Shown: piece by piece, positions 21,901 through 33,428 of the stretch
How the letters are laid out: the number at the start of each line of letters is the position of its first letter
How positions within the stretch are numbered: position 1 is the stretch's first letter
Assembly: GCA_024516155.1 (NCBI GenBank)
Contig: JAJJXM010000016.1
Coordinates: 434,001 to 498,000 of the forward strand
From: Pyronema omphalodes
Taxonomy: Eukaryota; Ascomycota; Pezizomycetes; Pezizales; Pyronemataceae
Length of the DNA stretch: 64,000 nucleotides
Direction: 5' to 3'
Program-made: the position numbers and the translations under genes
The notes under the pieces: generated by a model
What the model saw: the letters and a program-made list of their open reading frames with translations, nothing else
The model's database searches: none
Told to the model about the DNA's origin: nothing

Positions 21901-22606
21901 ATGACCACACACATAACGACCACCGACCGCTCATATACACCCTACCCGGCAACCCACTCCATCCGAAAACCCTGTCATCACGAGCCATTTCACCATTTCA
22001 CCATTTCATCATGAAACTCAACCCACCGGTTCACAGAAGATAATGGGAATCATCAAGAATGCTCCTGAATTCCCCGACGAGGCTTCATCCACGGCAAGAA
22101 AACAGGATGAGGCTATTAAGTTTCACACATGGCGAAGAGGAAGCCGAAGATGATCCTATGTCTGGAATGGTATTCGGATATATATATGTACTCAGAAACC
22201 AGGGATCAGAGACCAGGGTTGCTGTGTTGTTGAGTGATTTTGGGTGATCGGGGATTGGGTTGAGTGATGTCGTGTGATGGGGGATTGCTGATGTGTGATG
22301 ACCCCTTTTCGCTGGGACGTGCGGTTAATTTTTTTTTTCTTTTCTTTTCAACCTATCAGACGACAATTGTAATATTCCCCAGTTACCGATGAACATGCAT
22401 CTCATGCTCTCGTATTGTACACACCTATAGCTTTCAGACTCCATCACTCATACCCCCATTTTCTTCTAGCCAGCCACACTGCTCTACAATCCCTCAAACC
22501 GTGATTACAAACAATACCCTGATATCAATTACCAAATCAATGATCCACCAAATAAATACTTTACCAAGACTAATGACAACAAAATCTTTATTCTTGAATT
22601 TTCAGC
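21901..22606. other. Spacer between duplication copies, left part
   Basis: No supported gene. Fading similarity to the region after copy B (for example GGGATCAGAGACCAGG near 22202 against GGGATCAGAGATCAGG near 25683) suggests the duplication once reached further. A GTGATGT/GTGATGG-type repeat lies at 22230-22300. Confidence 0.4.
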
Positions 22607-22777
22607 CTCCGTTCCCCTGTTCCTCCGTTCCTCTGTTCCTCTGTTCCTTTATTCCTTTGTTCCTCTGTTCCTCTGTTCCTCTGTTCCTCTGTTCCTCTGT
22701 TCCTCTGTTCCTCTGTTCCTCTGTTCCTCTGTTCCTCTGTTCCTCTGTTCCTCTGTTCCTCTGTTCCTCTGTTCCTC
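22607..22777. repeat. 8-bp microsatellite (TTCCTCTG)n, about 21 units
   Basis: Near-perfect tandem TTCCTCTG units; the left five to six units carry substitutions (CCG, CCC, TTTA) and the right 15 are uniform, so the array has been growing or homogenising from the right. It creates open frames on both strands that are not genes. Confidence 0.95.
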
Positions 22778-23479
22778 GAACGAATCAACATCAACATCGA
22801 CATCAGCGTCATCAGCGTCACCAATAATACCAACATATCGATATGTTCAAAATATAGCAAAAACAAAGCCATATAGAAATTATGGTAGTATTCCAGCTGC
22901 ATCCTATGCAATCAAATATTGTGTAGAGTGGATGCACGTAGGCAATAATTTCTGTTTTCATTTGTATGTATATAGAATGAAATAATCCTCGAGTGATAGT
23001 ACCATGATTCTGGAAAAATGAATCATGTAACAGGTATAGATGTAATAGCATCAAGGATACGGCTATAAAATAATCCTTTTTGAAGAGGAGGGTTTGTTTT
23101 GGCAGATGGGGATGGATATATAGGTATAATGTATATATCAATGCTGTGCATTTCGATAAGCACTACATACGCTTATTAGATCAGCAATCGTCTCAATCGT
23201 TTTCAACAGCAGCCTTCAGCATGTAGATAAGTTTTAATGAAGTCCTCTGCCCCAAGCTATAAAGGGGTTGAAGAACTTCGCACTGCCAGAGATTCCGAAA
23301 GATGTTTTACTATTCCTTGGAGGGTTTGGTTCTTAATTTAAGTTTTCTGAGACAGGAGCTAGTAATAGCATCTCTATTGCAGTCTGTTTGAAAAGTTTTT
23401 GTCAATTAACAGGATTAGAAAGGGTCATTAGAGTGTAATATCTATACACACTCTCTGGGAGTGTGTGTTAGGACTTGAT
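22778..23479. other. Spacer between duplication copies, right part
   Basis: AT-rich. The perfect short motif ACACACTCTCTGGGAGTGTGTGT (hairpin, 23446-23468) is the only structure seen. Confidence 0.4.
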
Positions 23480-25515
23480 GAGGAAACTGGAGTTATCAAA
23501 TTACATGCATTAGTTATGTATATTGTCACCATTTTTTTCTTCACGAATCACGATTGTAGCGTCAAAAGAGGAATCATCAATCGAAAAAAATGTGTATAGT
23601 AGTAAGGTGATTCAAAGAATCTTTTTTTCTCTTTTGCCCGACTACCTAAAAACTTGCATCCATCCAAACTACCATCACCCAATTCCCTTTCTGTATAACC
23701 CCATCGCAGTATTATACAAAAAGGTCACCGCCCAATGAAGATAGACGATCCCAATTTCCAGAGGATCGGGATGGACCGGAATACCCCTTCACCTACCGCT
23801 ATCAAAACTCGATCAAGGCAGATGAAAGAAGCAGAACATGATAAAGAGCACGAGACCTCCAGTACCTCCTCCATAATATCCCACTAAAGTATTCCAACAA
23901 ATTTCCAAATAGTGACAATAACTGTAATACAAGGATGCTGAACTCATCCAGGTGTCCCCCATTGTCTAAGGCATCTCCCTTTAAATATGCCTTAAGAGCT
24001 CCGTGATATAAGTAGACTTGGTAGTGGTTCGGGCGCCAGCAAACCCCAAATCTCACCCATAAACAAACAAAACTCATTATCAATCAGGGGTCTAGACCTT
24101 AATAATACCAGACTGTGAGGCAGCAACAGATCCACAATCATGGTATATCAGACCAGGGCAGTCCGAAGGAAATCTCTGAAACCGACACTACTTGGACAAA
24201 ATTAAATGAACAAGCACATTATTTGCCAAGTGAGATCGGTCCGGTTCTTTGAGGGGAGCTTCAAAATTCAGGACGTTGGCGTGATGCCTCATTCTCTTAA
24301 CACGCCGCCAGTAGGTGAACGACTTCTAATGGATGTCCAGATGTGAATTTGAGCTCGGAATCGGGGCTGAGAATTTTTGCCATAATCCTCAGTGTGTGGT
24401 CCCGATGACGGCACCGCAGGAACCTAAGGCGGAGGAGTCCTACGGTGTTGAGGGTGGGATACCGGTGCGGGGGTTTGGAGGCGGAAGGAAGGGATGAATC
24501 GGCCGGTGTTGGTGATTCGAAAGGTGCCGAAGAAAAGGATGAATGCCGCGCAGGTCCCATGTGGGTTGAATCCCAACTGATGTCGTAAAGAGCGGGGGAG
24601 GTTAGGTGGGAGTACTCGAAGTTCTGCCGTAGGTCTGTCTATGATATCCAACAGGGGAGGGGACGAGTCCCCTGAAGATCAGAAACGGAGGGGAACGAGG
24701 GGGGTATTTATGTCCAGAGAAAATCACAGCAGAGACTAAGAACTTCCGGCAAAGCTTTCACCGGAGCTTGACAAAATTAGTATTTTGTTCTCCGTATGCC
24801 TTATCGTCTGACGTCAACCGAATGATGAATCCAAATGACGTTCAAAGAAGCTATTTAACTCACTATCTACCTCATAATCTATCTCCATTGCCCGATTATA
24901 CTGAGCTACCCGACTCGCATCCGCTAATCAGCAGTAACAGCTGTGGGCAGTAGGCGGTGTTCTCTATTACATTAAGTCCTCAGTACGATACTTACCTATA
25001 TCCGGAACTTCCGACTAAAGAGCATTAAACTAGATCGTCTCCTGGAATCAAAAGCCAAGTGATATTCCATGACGATATCCGAAGGGTAGAATCCTAGGGA
25101 CCTGGGAAACAATGACGATAGTTTTCTAGTTCCTAATCCACACACACACACAATTTCACAACATTTCCACATATCGGATGGTTCATTTTCGACACCCTGC
25201 ATCAAGCTTACGTCAAGCTCGAAAACGGGGTGATCGGTACATGGACATATCTCTAGCACCGCCAAACTGCACAGATAGCTTCGGTAAACTGCCCATATAG
25301 CCTGCCTAAACTAAATCTATAGCTTCGGCGGGCGAAGGTAACCCCGATTCCAACCGTCGACACCAACTCCAACTCCATTTCCGAAAGCCGAACCGCGGCC
25401 GTTTACCAAGCGGAACATGTACGGTATTTTTTAATTCACTACATATTACACCTCCGTCCTCCAGTAACTCCAGTAAATTCCACCCCATATCTATTTAGGA
25501 ACGTCATAATAACTA
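23480..25515. repeat. Segmental duplication, copy B (about 2.0 kb)
   Basis: Direct copy of 19955-21900, starting from AAACTGGAGT and ATGTATATTGTCACC. It lacks a doubled ATATCCCACTG present in copy A at about 21113-21138 and carries extra sequence after 24905. The right end fades into unique sequence near TAGGAACGTCATA (about 25496-25508). Confidence 0.9.
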
Positions 25516-26216
25516 CGCACTCACTGACTCAACGACCATTAATGCGGCGTCTAGGAGTCTATATGTATACAACCCACCTGCATTGCGACATTGTACCATG
25601 ACATCAAACCCAGCAGTTCAATAAGGATACCGGAAAGTCTAGATAGTACCCAACATTATTCCCACTCGAATATATCCACAGCGGGATCAGAGATCAGGTT
25701 GTTTTTTTTATAATTTTATTAATCATACGTCCGACCAAGGCCTTTTTAGACCCATGCGGGGAAAGCAAGTTAGTACATCCATTTTTCCTATCCTCGAGAC
25801 CGAAGTCTCCTAATGAGGCCCCCTAATCTCCTACACCCATTTTACACAACCATTCCACTAAAGGTTATTAAAGACTCAATTTACACTGCGCGGACTCTTT
25901 ATTGGCGGAAAGAGAGTTTAGGCTGGAATATATATATGAAAGTTGTGATTTGTTTTTGATATTACGCGCTTACAGCGTGAAACAAAAATGTCTACATAGC
26001 GCTAAAAACTTTTCTTGCTTGCAGAAACGTTTCAAAAACATTTTAAACCCCCCCCCCCCCCGCCCCCTTTTTTTTTACAACTGTAGTTAATATCAGTGAC
26101 TTCATACCCCATCACTCATCTCTCAATTGGTTTCGCAATCATGATATATCACTCTTATAACTATTGTATATATGTATGTATCTTATTATCCATTTCTTCA
26201 CCATTTCTCTGGTATC
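25516..26216. other. Spacer right of the duplication
   Basis: No supported gene. Contains C14 followed by GCCCCC and a T-run at 26048-26077. Confidence 0.4.
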
Positions 26217-26268
26217 CATCTACATCTACATCTACATCTACATCTACATCTACATCTACATCTACATG
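26217..26268. repeat. (CATCTA)n microsatellite, 8-9 units
   Basis: Uninterrupted 6-bp repeat CATCTA. It codes for Tyr-Ile or Ser-Thr or His-Leu depending on frame, explaining the odd frames seen here. Confidence 0.95.
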
Positions 26269-26311
26269 CCAAGCTTAAGAATTGTGCATTATGCATACCC
26301 CGCGCTTCTTA

Positions 26312-26402
26312 CCCCCCCCCCCCCCACCCATCACCCCCCCCACCCATCACCCCCCCCACCCATCACCCCCCCCACCCATCACCCCCCCCACCCATCACCC
26401 CC
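26312..26402. repeat. C-rich minisatellite (CACCCATCACCCCCCC)n in the 3' flank of the mutase gene
   Basis: C14 followed by five near-identical 16-bp units of CACCCATCACCCCCCC. It ends 8 bp from the stop codon of the minus-strand gene (26410), so it must lie in that gene's 3' untranslated region. Confidence 0.95.
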
Positions 26403-26409
26403 AAGATCT

Positions 26410-28397
26410 CTACTTTCCAGGAATAATCAAACCACTTTCCTGAGGCCGGAACCACTCCTGGATCAAAGCAGCTTCGACTTCTTTTGCGCCCTTGAGTGCT
26501 TCTTCGGGACTTGAGGCGCGGCATTCAATGTATACTATGGGTTGTTAGTATTATTCAGCGGATATAACCCCCTCCCCCACTGCCCGCAAAGAAGAAACTT
26601 ACACTTAACCTTCGGTTCCGTTCCCGATCCTCTAACCGTAGCTCTAACCTCCCCCTCCAATTCCACCGTAATCATCTCACTCTTCGGATCCGTAGGTAGC
26701 GTAGGTATTTCACCCGGCTCCCTGGTATCCACACCCACCGTAAGATCTCTCCACCAAGTGATACCTCTATCCCCAACCTTTGCTGGTCGATTCTCTCTAA
26801 TCCTCGTAAACACATCCTTCGTAATCGCCGGGGAAGGAGAAACCAGGTAACTATTAGCACTCTGGAAGTAACCATATTTTTGATACAACTCCTGTAGCTT
26901 CCGATAAGGGCTACCCCATTGTTTAATCATTGACAGAAACGATACTGCTGCGGCGATTCCGTCTTTATCGTAGACTACGGGGGAAAACATAAACCCGATA
27001 GCTTCCTCGAAGGCATAGGAGGCGTTGATATCTAGACCCCTGGTGCCGAGCCATTTAAACCCGGTAAGGGTTTCTTCGTAGGTAAAACCCTCGACTGAGG
27101 CCATGGTTTTTAGCATTTGGCTGGAGACTGTGGAGGCCAGCATTTTGAGGTCGGTGATGGGACGGTTGGTGGCTTGATGACGGTGAAGAGTCCAGGCGGC
27201 GAAAAGGACGCCGAGTTCGTTGCCGGTGAAGATGTGGTAGTGGTTATTTTCACCGATTTGCTCGGCGGCGGAAAATCGGTCTGCGTCGGGATCGGAGGCG
27301 AGGATTAGGGGGATACCGATATCTTTTGCGTGGGCGATTGCAAGGTCCAAGGCGCCTTTTTCTTCGGGGTTGGGAAAGGAGACGGTGGGGAAGTTTGGGT
27401 CTGGGATTTGCTGGGAAGGAACAGGGTGGAATTTGATATCCGGAAAACTGGAAACTGCTGCAGTCATGGGAGCTAATCCAACCCCGTGGAGTGGGGTGTA
27501 AATAATTCCCTTCTCCAGTAACTTTTGTCCTTGTTCTGTAGCCTCGGTGATGGCTAAAGAAGCTACAGCTTCATGATAAGCTTTCCTAACCTTCTCCACA
27601 GGTCGCTCTACCAATTCTGATTCCTTGTCAACTAACTCCTTATCCCAAACTGTCGGGATAGAGTTATTCGCAATCGCCTCAGCAATGTCTGAATCCATGG
27701 GTGGAATAATCTGGCACCCATTCCCCGCGTAAACTTTATATCCATTATCTTTAGCAGGATTATGGGAAGCAGTTATCATGACTCCAGCGTTTGCATTCAG
27801 CATACGGACTCCGAATGGGACTAGGGGTGTGTGCACAAGGCCATCGTAGTAGAAGACTTTGATCCCCCGGGAAAGCATCGCGCAGGCAGTTAGCCGGGCA
27901 AACTCCTCAGAGTTGTGGCGGTGGTCGTGGCCGATAACGATGGATGGGTGCTCATATTGTGTCTTTAGGTATTCGGCGAGACCTTGGGAGGCGGTGAGGA
28001 CAGTGAGACTGTTCATGCGGCTGAAACCGGCTTCCATTCGCGCTCGAAGCCCGGCGGTACCGAAGGAGATGCCTGGGGATGGTTAATACGGGTGCAGCTG
28101 AACATTGTAGCTGGAAGATGGTAAGGGAGTTGAGGTATTTGCGATGTTTAATGGGAAACGAAGATTGTGGTGATGATGTTGGAAGCTGGAGTATAGGGAA
28201 GCTTACGGCTACCGAGGCGAAGCTCAAGCTCGGCTTCGTTCTTGTCATCGAGGAGCTGCTGGATCTCGGCGCGGGTAGTAGGGTTCTGGAAGGTGGCAAG
28301 CAGTTAGTAACAGTTGGCGGGAGCTGGTGATAAAAGCATCAATAAACACCTGGTCGAGTTTAAGCCACTCTTCAGCAAGAGTAGTGAGACGTTCCAT
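26410..28397 (-). CDS. PRM15: Phosphoribomutase / phosphoglucomutase (PGM2-PRM15 type)
   Basis: Exons on the minus strand: 28397-28350, 28285-28207, 28072-26603, 26534-26410; 573 residues. The enzyme moves a phosphate between C1 and C6 of hexose, or C1 and C5 of ribose, linking nucleoside breakdown to the pentose phosphate pathway, in the cytosol. Signatures: GISFGTAGLRARM near residues 45-55, catalytic Ser145 in TASHNPAKDNGYKVY, metal loop DPDADR at about 303-308, sugar-binding loop AFEEAIGFMFSP, and phosphate-binding RGSGTEPKVK near the C terminus. GTAGLR plus TASHNPxKDNGYKVY separate this group (yeast Prm15, human PGM2) from classical glucose phosphomutases. The last exon supplies KLYIECRA..GLIIPGK. 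Length is slightly below relatives (about 610). Lies tandem to the phosphatase gene, 493 bp apart. Confidence 0.95.
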
Positions 28398-28890
28398 TGT
28401 TGTTGTTATTCTCCTTGTCGATGTTGTTCTTTTGTTCGGTGCAGCCAGAAGGTTGTCAAGTCAGTCCAGTTCACGATGGTAGCTCAAGGTCGCCTCATGC
28501 AGGGCTACCGCCCACTGTACGCCCCGCAATGCGGCGAATGCCGGTCAAGCTCAGGAACGTCATACATACAGGTTCAGAAAGATCCCCGCAGCTGCATATA
28601 ATTCACCAAGGGCAGATGCACTCCGTTTTTTTTTACTAAGGGTAATATCTAGCAAAAACAAATCTACAGCTTCTGGAATTGCCAAATGAGAATAATGGTA
28701 TGAGAAAACAAACTCCTGTATCCCTTTCCCATAACGAAAGCAAAAGCACCCAACGGCCTACTATGCATAGTGAAGGAAAAAAAAAAGAAAGAATAACAAA
28801 AAACCGCCAAACAATCAACAAAACGCCAGAAGAAAAGAATCAATAAACAAGTACTTGAAGCACTCAGAAAGTAGGAATCTCGAGCGCACG
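28398..28890. other. Promoter of the mutase and 3' flank of the phosphatase
   Basis: Spacer between two minus-strand genes. AAC- and T-rich sequence immediately before the ATG at 28397; A-rich 3' flank at 28640-28890. No other feature seen. Confidence 0.5.
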
Positions 28891-30239
28891 CTATGCAACC
28901 TCCACAGCCTCCTCCTCTTTAATCTGCGTAGCTTCATCGGTCGCCTTGGGTGGCGATGCTGACTTGGATCGTCGAATAAAACGCTCCCGCAAAACTTCGT
29001 AAATAAACTGGAATTGGACCTCGCTCTGGACCATGAACATCCGCTGTTCGCGCAATTGGTTCACAGTATTGAAGATAACGTCATCGCGTTCGGCGGCCGT
29101 GAGCGACCCGTTATCGATATCGCGAATGAAGTGATCGAGGGTGATGAATGTTCCGGATCGTCCAACACCAGCGCTGCCTGTGAAACCGTGGGGGTCAATC
29201 CATGTCATCAACCAACCGGAAACTTTTTCAAACTTACAGTGAACGATAAGGGGATTCTCTGGACCGGAGTTTTTCTCGTTCGCGAGTTTGATTAACTCAA
29301 GGAGCGCATTCTTGTCGTCACCTTCCGGAACGTCCCAATCAGGCCATCCCTGGAATAGGAGGTGCCAAACGGTCTTTTCCTCGTCACCAACCTTCATCAC
29401 CATCTTGCGCACTATGGAGGTACTGCGTGCATCTGTCGTTTTCTCAAGCAAGGTAACAGTGGCGGTAAAGTCATCCCCGAATTCGCCGCCATCTACGATA
29501 GTGACTGAGTCGTCTACGTTCTCCGGGTAGTACTGGAAACACTTATCACGCCCGGCTTCGAATATTTTGGTGAGCATAACGAGAACCGCAACGTCCGAGG
29601 TCTCCTGCCAAATCATCCTCCACATGTGACCAACAAGTAATTTTCTAGGACCCTGTCATTACCAAAATAACGTCAGCTATTTATGTTTTAATATGAAACT
29701 TATGACCGCGAGTATGGAACTCGGACACGTGCATCTTGCATGCGCAACAGGCCTTGTGCGCCCCACTTTTCACCAGAGATGAGGTAGAATGTTAAAAATT
29801 TTAAGCGGGGTAGCTAGAGGTATCGCATACCTGAGTTGCGATATACCGCTTTATCGCGCCATCCTTGCGACTCTTCAGCGCAATCGGGGAAGCATTAATA
29901 TAGTCGCAGCGCTCCTCTGGAACTTTCAGACAAACACGGTTCTCTGTAAAGGCGGAAATGTTTGAGTAGCGGTTGCGGGCGCGCACTTCGTCCGATTCGT
30001 CTATTCTCCATTTCTCCTCCTTCATGCGATCTTCCTGTAGATGTTCAAGGTGTTTCCACTTGCGGGTTATTTCTGTCGCGCGACAGTCGCCAGGTCAGTA
30101 CAAGTACATTACCATAATAGAGTAGGGGTTAACTACCGCTACTGGTCTGCTGTAGACATTTTGGCACGCTTTGATCCTGGCGACGAGATCTCGAGCGTGA
30201 GGCGCGGACAGCAGCGTCCAGTGTTGAGCCAAGGGACAT
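28891..30239 (-). CDS. Classical protein tyrosine phosphatase
   Basis: Minus-strand exons 30239-30137, 30072-29831, 29652-29238 and 29177-28891 give 348 residues, close to yeast Ptp1 (335). It removes phosphate from phosphotyrosine. Motifs in order: pTyr-recognition loop RNRYSNI, DYINASPI, ATQGP (split by the 178-nt intron), WPD loop FQGWPDWDVPEGD, P-loop HCSAGVGRSGTF with nucleophile Cys254 (its codon is interrupted by the 60-nt intron 29178-29237), and the Q-loop FMVQSEVQFQFIYEVL. The first exon and its start at 30239 (MSLGSTLDAAV) are the least certain part: the splice GTAGTT..GCGACAG keeps frame but the exon is Ser/Arg-rich and unconserved-looking; an internal ATG at 30025 is an alternative. 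No membrane segment, so probably cytosolic. Confidence 0.92.
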
Positions 30240-33200
30240 CGAATCAGGATTATCGGCCGGAGTTAGACAGTCTGAACAAGGGGGTTTTGGTTGGTGGTGA
30301 TCGATTTTCAGAGTGAGGGTTCTGCCTCTGGCAGCTAACTTGTGGAGGTGACGGGGAGACACGATGACGGTTGATGGTCCTAAATGGAAGATGGTAGATA
30401 TATTTGGACTGGATCGTTGGCGGAGTTTGCCTAAGGAAATGACGATAGTAGCAAGCCTTTGCTCCGGTCCTCTGCGCGCCCCGCTTTCTCTCTCGCTCGT
30501 TCGTTGAAGGAATCGTTCGTTTATAACTGGGGCTGTCGCTAGACAGGAGTCGTCGCAGTACAGCAGTAGAACCAAAAGTGATAGCTGGGTCTTCCGGGAT
30601 TCCGAGGAGATTGCTTGGAGAGGCGAACTTGAACACAGATCGCCGTGAGGTTTTGAGGCTGCTGGAGATGGGCGGTCTTGAAACTGCTTGCTAAATACTA
30701 CAAACTCACAGGGAGTTTGATCCAATTAACCCTAGACAGCTAGACAACACATCAGACCTCCGAGTTGTAAGAGAACAGGGCTTCGAGGGGTGGCAACAAG
30801 TTTGTGGAGATATAATAGATTCTTTTTGAGGTTTGCTGGGGGGGTAGGAGCTATGACATGGATAGTAGTTGGCGAGGTGAGGGTATGGCTGGAGTTTGGA
30901 AGTGGTGGGGCGGAAGTTGAAGGAAGTAGCGATAGAGGAGAAACGGAGCAGTTTGGAGGAGGATATGATCTCGAGGGGTAAGGGATAACGGGGTGAGGGT
31001 GGGGGGGTGGTGGTGGGGGGGGGGGGGGGGGGGGTGATGAAGGAGGGAAATGAGGGAGTTTAAGATCCTCTCAGGACCAGTCAAGTTCTCTCGATCATAA
31101 TGGACGGATAGGTATAATTAGAAAGTTGAAAAGAGACGACGACTGGACACAGGAACCACATCATCGTCATCAGCATCATAATCATAGGATCATATGAAAT
31201 TGATGCAAGGAGATCGGGTGGGAGAGGGAGGGAGGGGAGGGTCGAGTTTCTGGTGTCGGCGGCAGGACAGGGTGATCTGTGGGAGTTTGGACTGAGACAA
31301 AGACAGGCCCGGTCTGTTCAATGGGAGTGTATTCGTTGTGGATGGGTCGGACAGGGCAGTCTCAGGCAAATGATAACTCAGCTCCGTCTCTCTACTGTAC
31401 GAGTTCCCAGTTACCAGTTACCAGCAGTTTTGGCGTGTGAGATTTTTTGCTGTAGCCAGGTACAACGGATGGGCGATGCAATGCAGCAGCATAGGCGTCG
31501 CAGTAGAGGCGCATGAGACAAGGCCACTGAGTGAGACGGTGACGATGAAGTGGCTGGAGTGGAGGAGAGGAGAGGGGAGGGGAGGGGAGGGGAGGAGAGG
31601 AGCTGGAGGAATCTGTGGAACTGTCGACAATGTGGCGGACCACCACAAAACAGACAGGAGGAGAGAGTGTGAGATTCGACAAGTTGGAGGAATTCCATAT
31701 AATGCAATGCGTCTTTGAGAGACAGCACCGCCACACTTTGACACATGTGAGAGATGTCGTCACAGTATATGTAGTTTGCATGTGGTCACTGGATCACCGA
31801 ATGTAACTGTCTGTCTGTCTGTCTGTCTTTTTCTGTCTTGCGAGTCAGGAACGCAATGCATCGTCTGTTCCAGCTCTTCTCGTGTTGCGCACCACCTCCC
31901 TCGGCTGCGAAAGCTCAGCGCTGGTCGTCGGTCTTTCCAAGCCAACCGCTCTGTAAGGCCGCAAGCACATCCATCCGCCTCCAACCAGAGCCACAACTGC
32001 TCCTGCCTCCCCTCCAACTTGGCTTCCGATCTCCAGCGAATCCCAGCCGCGAGAAAAAGCAACCAGGGATCGAATGCCTCTTCCTACTGCTTGATGCCGT
32101 TTAGCGTCAAAGACTTTATCGAACCAAGGGTTAGGTGAAAAGTCGGCGAAAATCCCCCCACCACCAACCACACCTAGAGTCTGCCTTCTTCCCACATCAC
32201 CATCGCCCTTCACTGCACTGATCCGCAAAACACAACCTATCACCAAATCAATCCAGGAACTACTCATCGTCAGCCTTCTAGGTGGGGCTCTGATTTCACA
32301 ACTTACCGTCATATCTCTTTTTACCGAGAATTGAATTTGATTGATTAATTGACTTCACCATGCCCTGGAGAATGGGAATACGTGTCGTTGAGGTATCCAT
32401 CCATTCCCTTCCACGCTGAAGTTTGCGCACTTCCCGTCCGCCGATTCCGCTCGCTATTTGTTGACCTTACCACTGACAAATGATCTAGGCATGGCTCGTT
32501 GCACGAGTTGAGTCAACCCCGCTTCGCAGCTGATACAGCCGCGTGCTGGCAGAAATATCACACGGGGCTTTTCGCAAAAGAATCCAACCAAACTGACTGA
32601 AGAGAAAAGTTACTCTCAAGTCCCACGTTTCATCGTGTCGTAAGGCGTATACATGGACGGTTGACGGGAACACAACATCATGAGGATCCCCCAAGCAACC
32701 TTGATACAGGCCACAGTGGAACCGACGTGGAAGGTTGGCAATTCCTCTCATTATCACTTACCTTGAAGAGGAGGACAGCTAGGAAATGGAAACCCCGATT
32801 ATGGGGACCTTAACACATCCTAATGACTTACGATGGAACAGGTCCTCGGCGCGGCGGACCCATCGAGTTTATGAAAATATACATCGATGAACTCAAGAAT
32901 GAGTTTAAAAGGAAATAAACTCGATTCTCAATTGGCCTAGAAAAAATTAGGTTTACGGCTTGCTTGTACATAACGGCGTTTCAGTTCTCTTTTCAATACA
33001 CCACAGTTTTACTTTTCTTCTCCCCTTCTCCTTTTTTCCTGTTCGTTTCCATATTTTTATGCACTCGTTGCATTCCGGACATCAAATTGGGTTTTAAGAA
33101 GATTTCACACTTCATTTGACTCTCATTCCGTCCGAAGATTAAGTTGAGCACCAGACCGGTTTGAGATCTTTCCACCTTTGGGTCCTCTCCCTTCGGGGTT

Positions 33201-33428
33201 TGGTTGGAAAGTTTCTTTCATGTCCCGCGTGTACATTCCTTTGTTTAGTATCTATCTTTATCTTCCTTTATATAGAAATAAATATAAATAAATACATACG
33301 CACAGTTCTTACCGGAACAGTCAAAATCTATTATTATTACCCCCGTAAACCTCGTTACTATGTATAAACAACAAACCTTCATATCCGGTCATAATCCCAA
33401 TACCTCATCCTCCCCGTCACCAGCTACC
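30240..33428. other. 3.2-kb intergenic region, purine-rich tracts
   Basis: No supported gene. Contains a G20 run (31015-31034), a GGAGAGGAGAGGGG/GGAGG tract on the plus strand (31560-31610) that could form a G-quadruplex, and a (CTGT)5 repeat at 31808-31827. At 32842-32917 a short exon-like stretch (after GGAACAG, ending AAATAA) reads PIEFMKIYIDELKNEFKRK; an ATG with good context at 32360 begins MPWRMGIRVVE before a GTATCC. These two could belong to a small unrecognised gene, but I could not join them in phase. Confidence 0.35.

Noticed and set aside
22501..22911. Frames encoding (SVPLFLC)n and (RNRGTEEQ)n
   Set aside because: Products of the TTCCTCTG microsatellite on each strand.
29178..29237. 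Insertion splitting the phosphatase HC and SAGVGRSG
   Set aside because: A normal 60-nt GTAAGT..CACAG intron; the catalytic Cys codon is restored by splicing.
31776..32312. Opposed frames of 120-155 codons
   Set aside because: No motif, biased composition, and both strands open equally; likely chance in GC-rich DNA.
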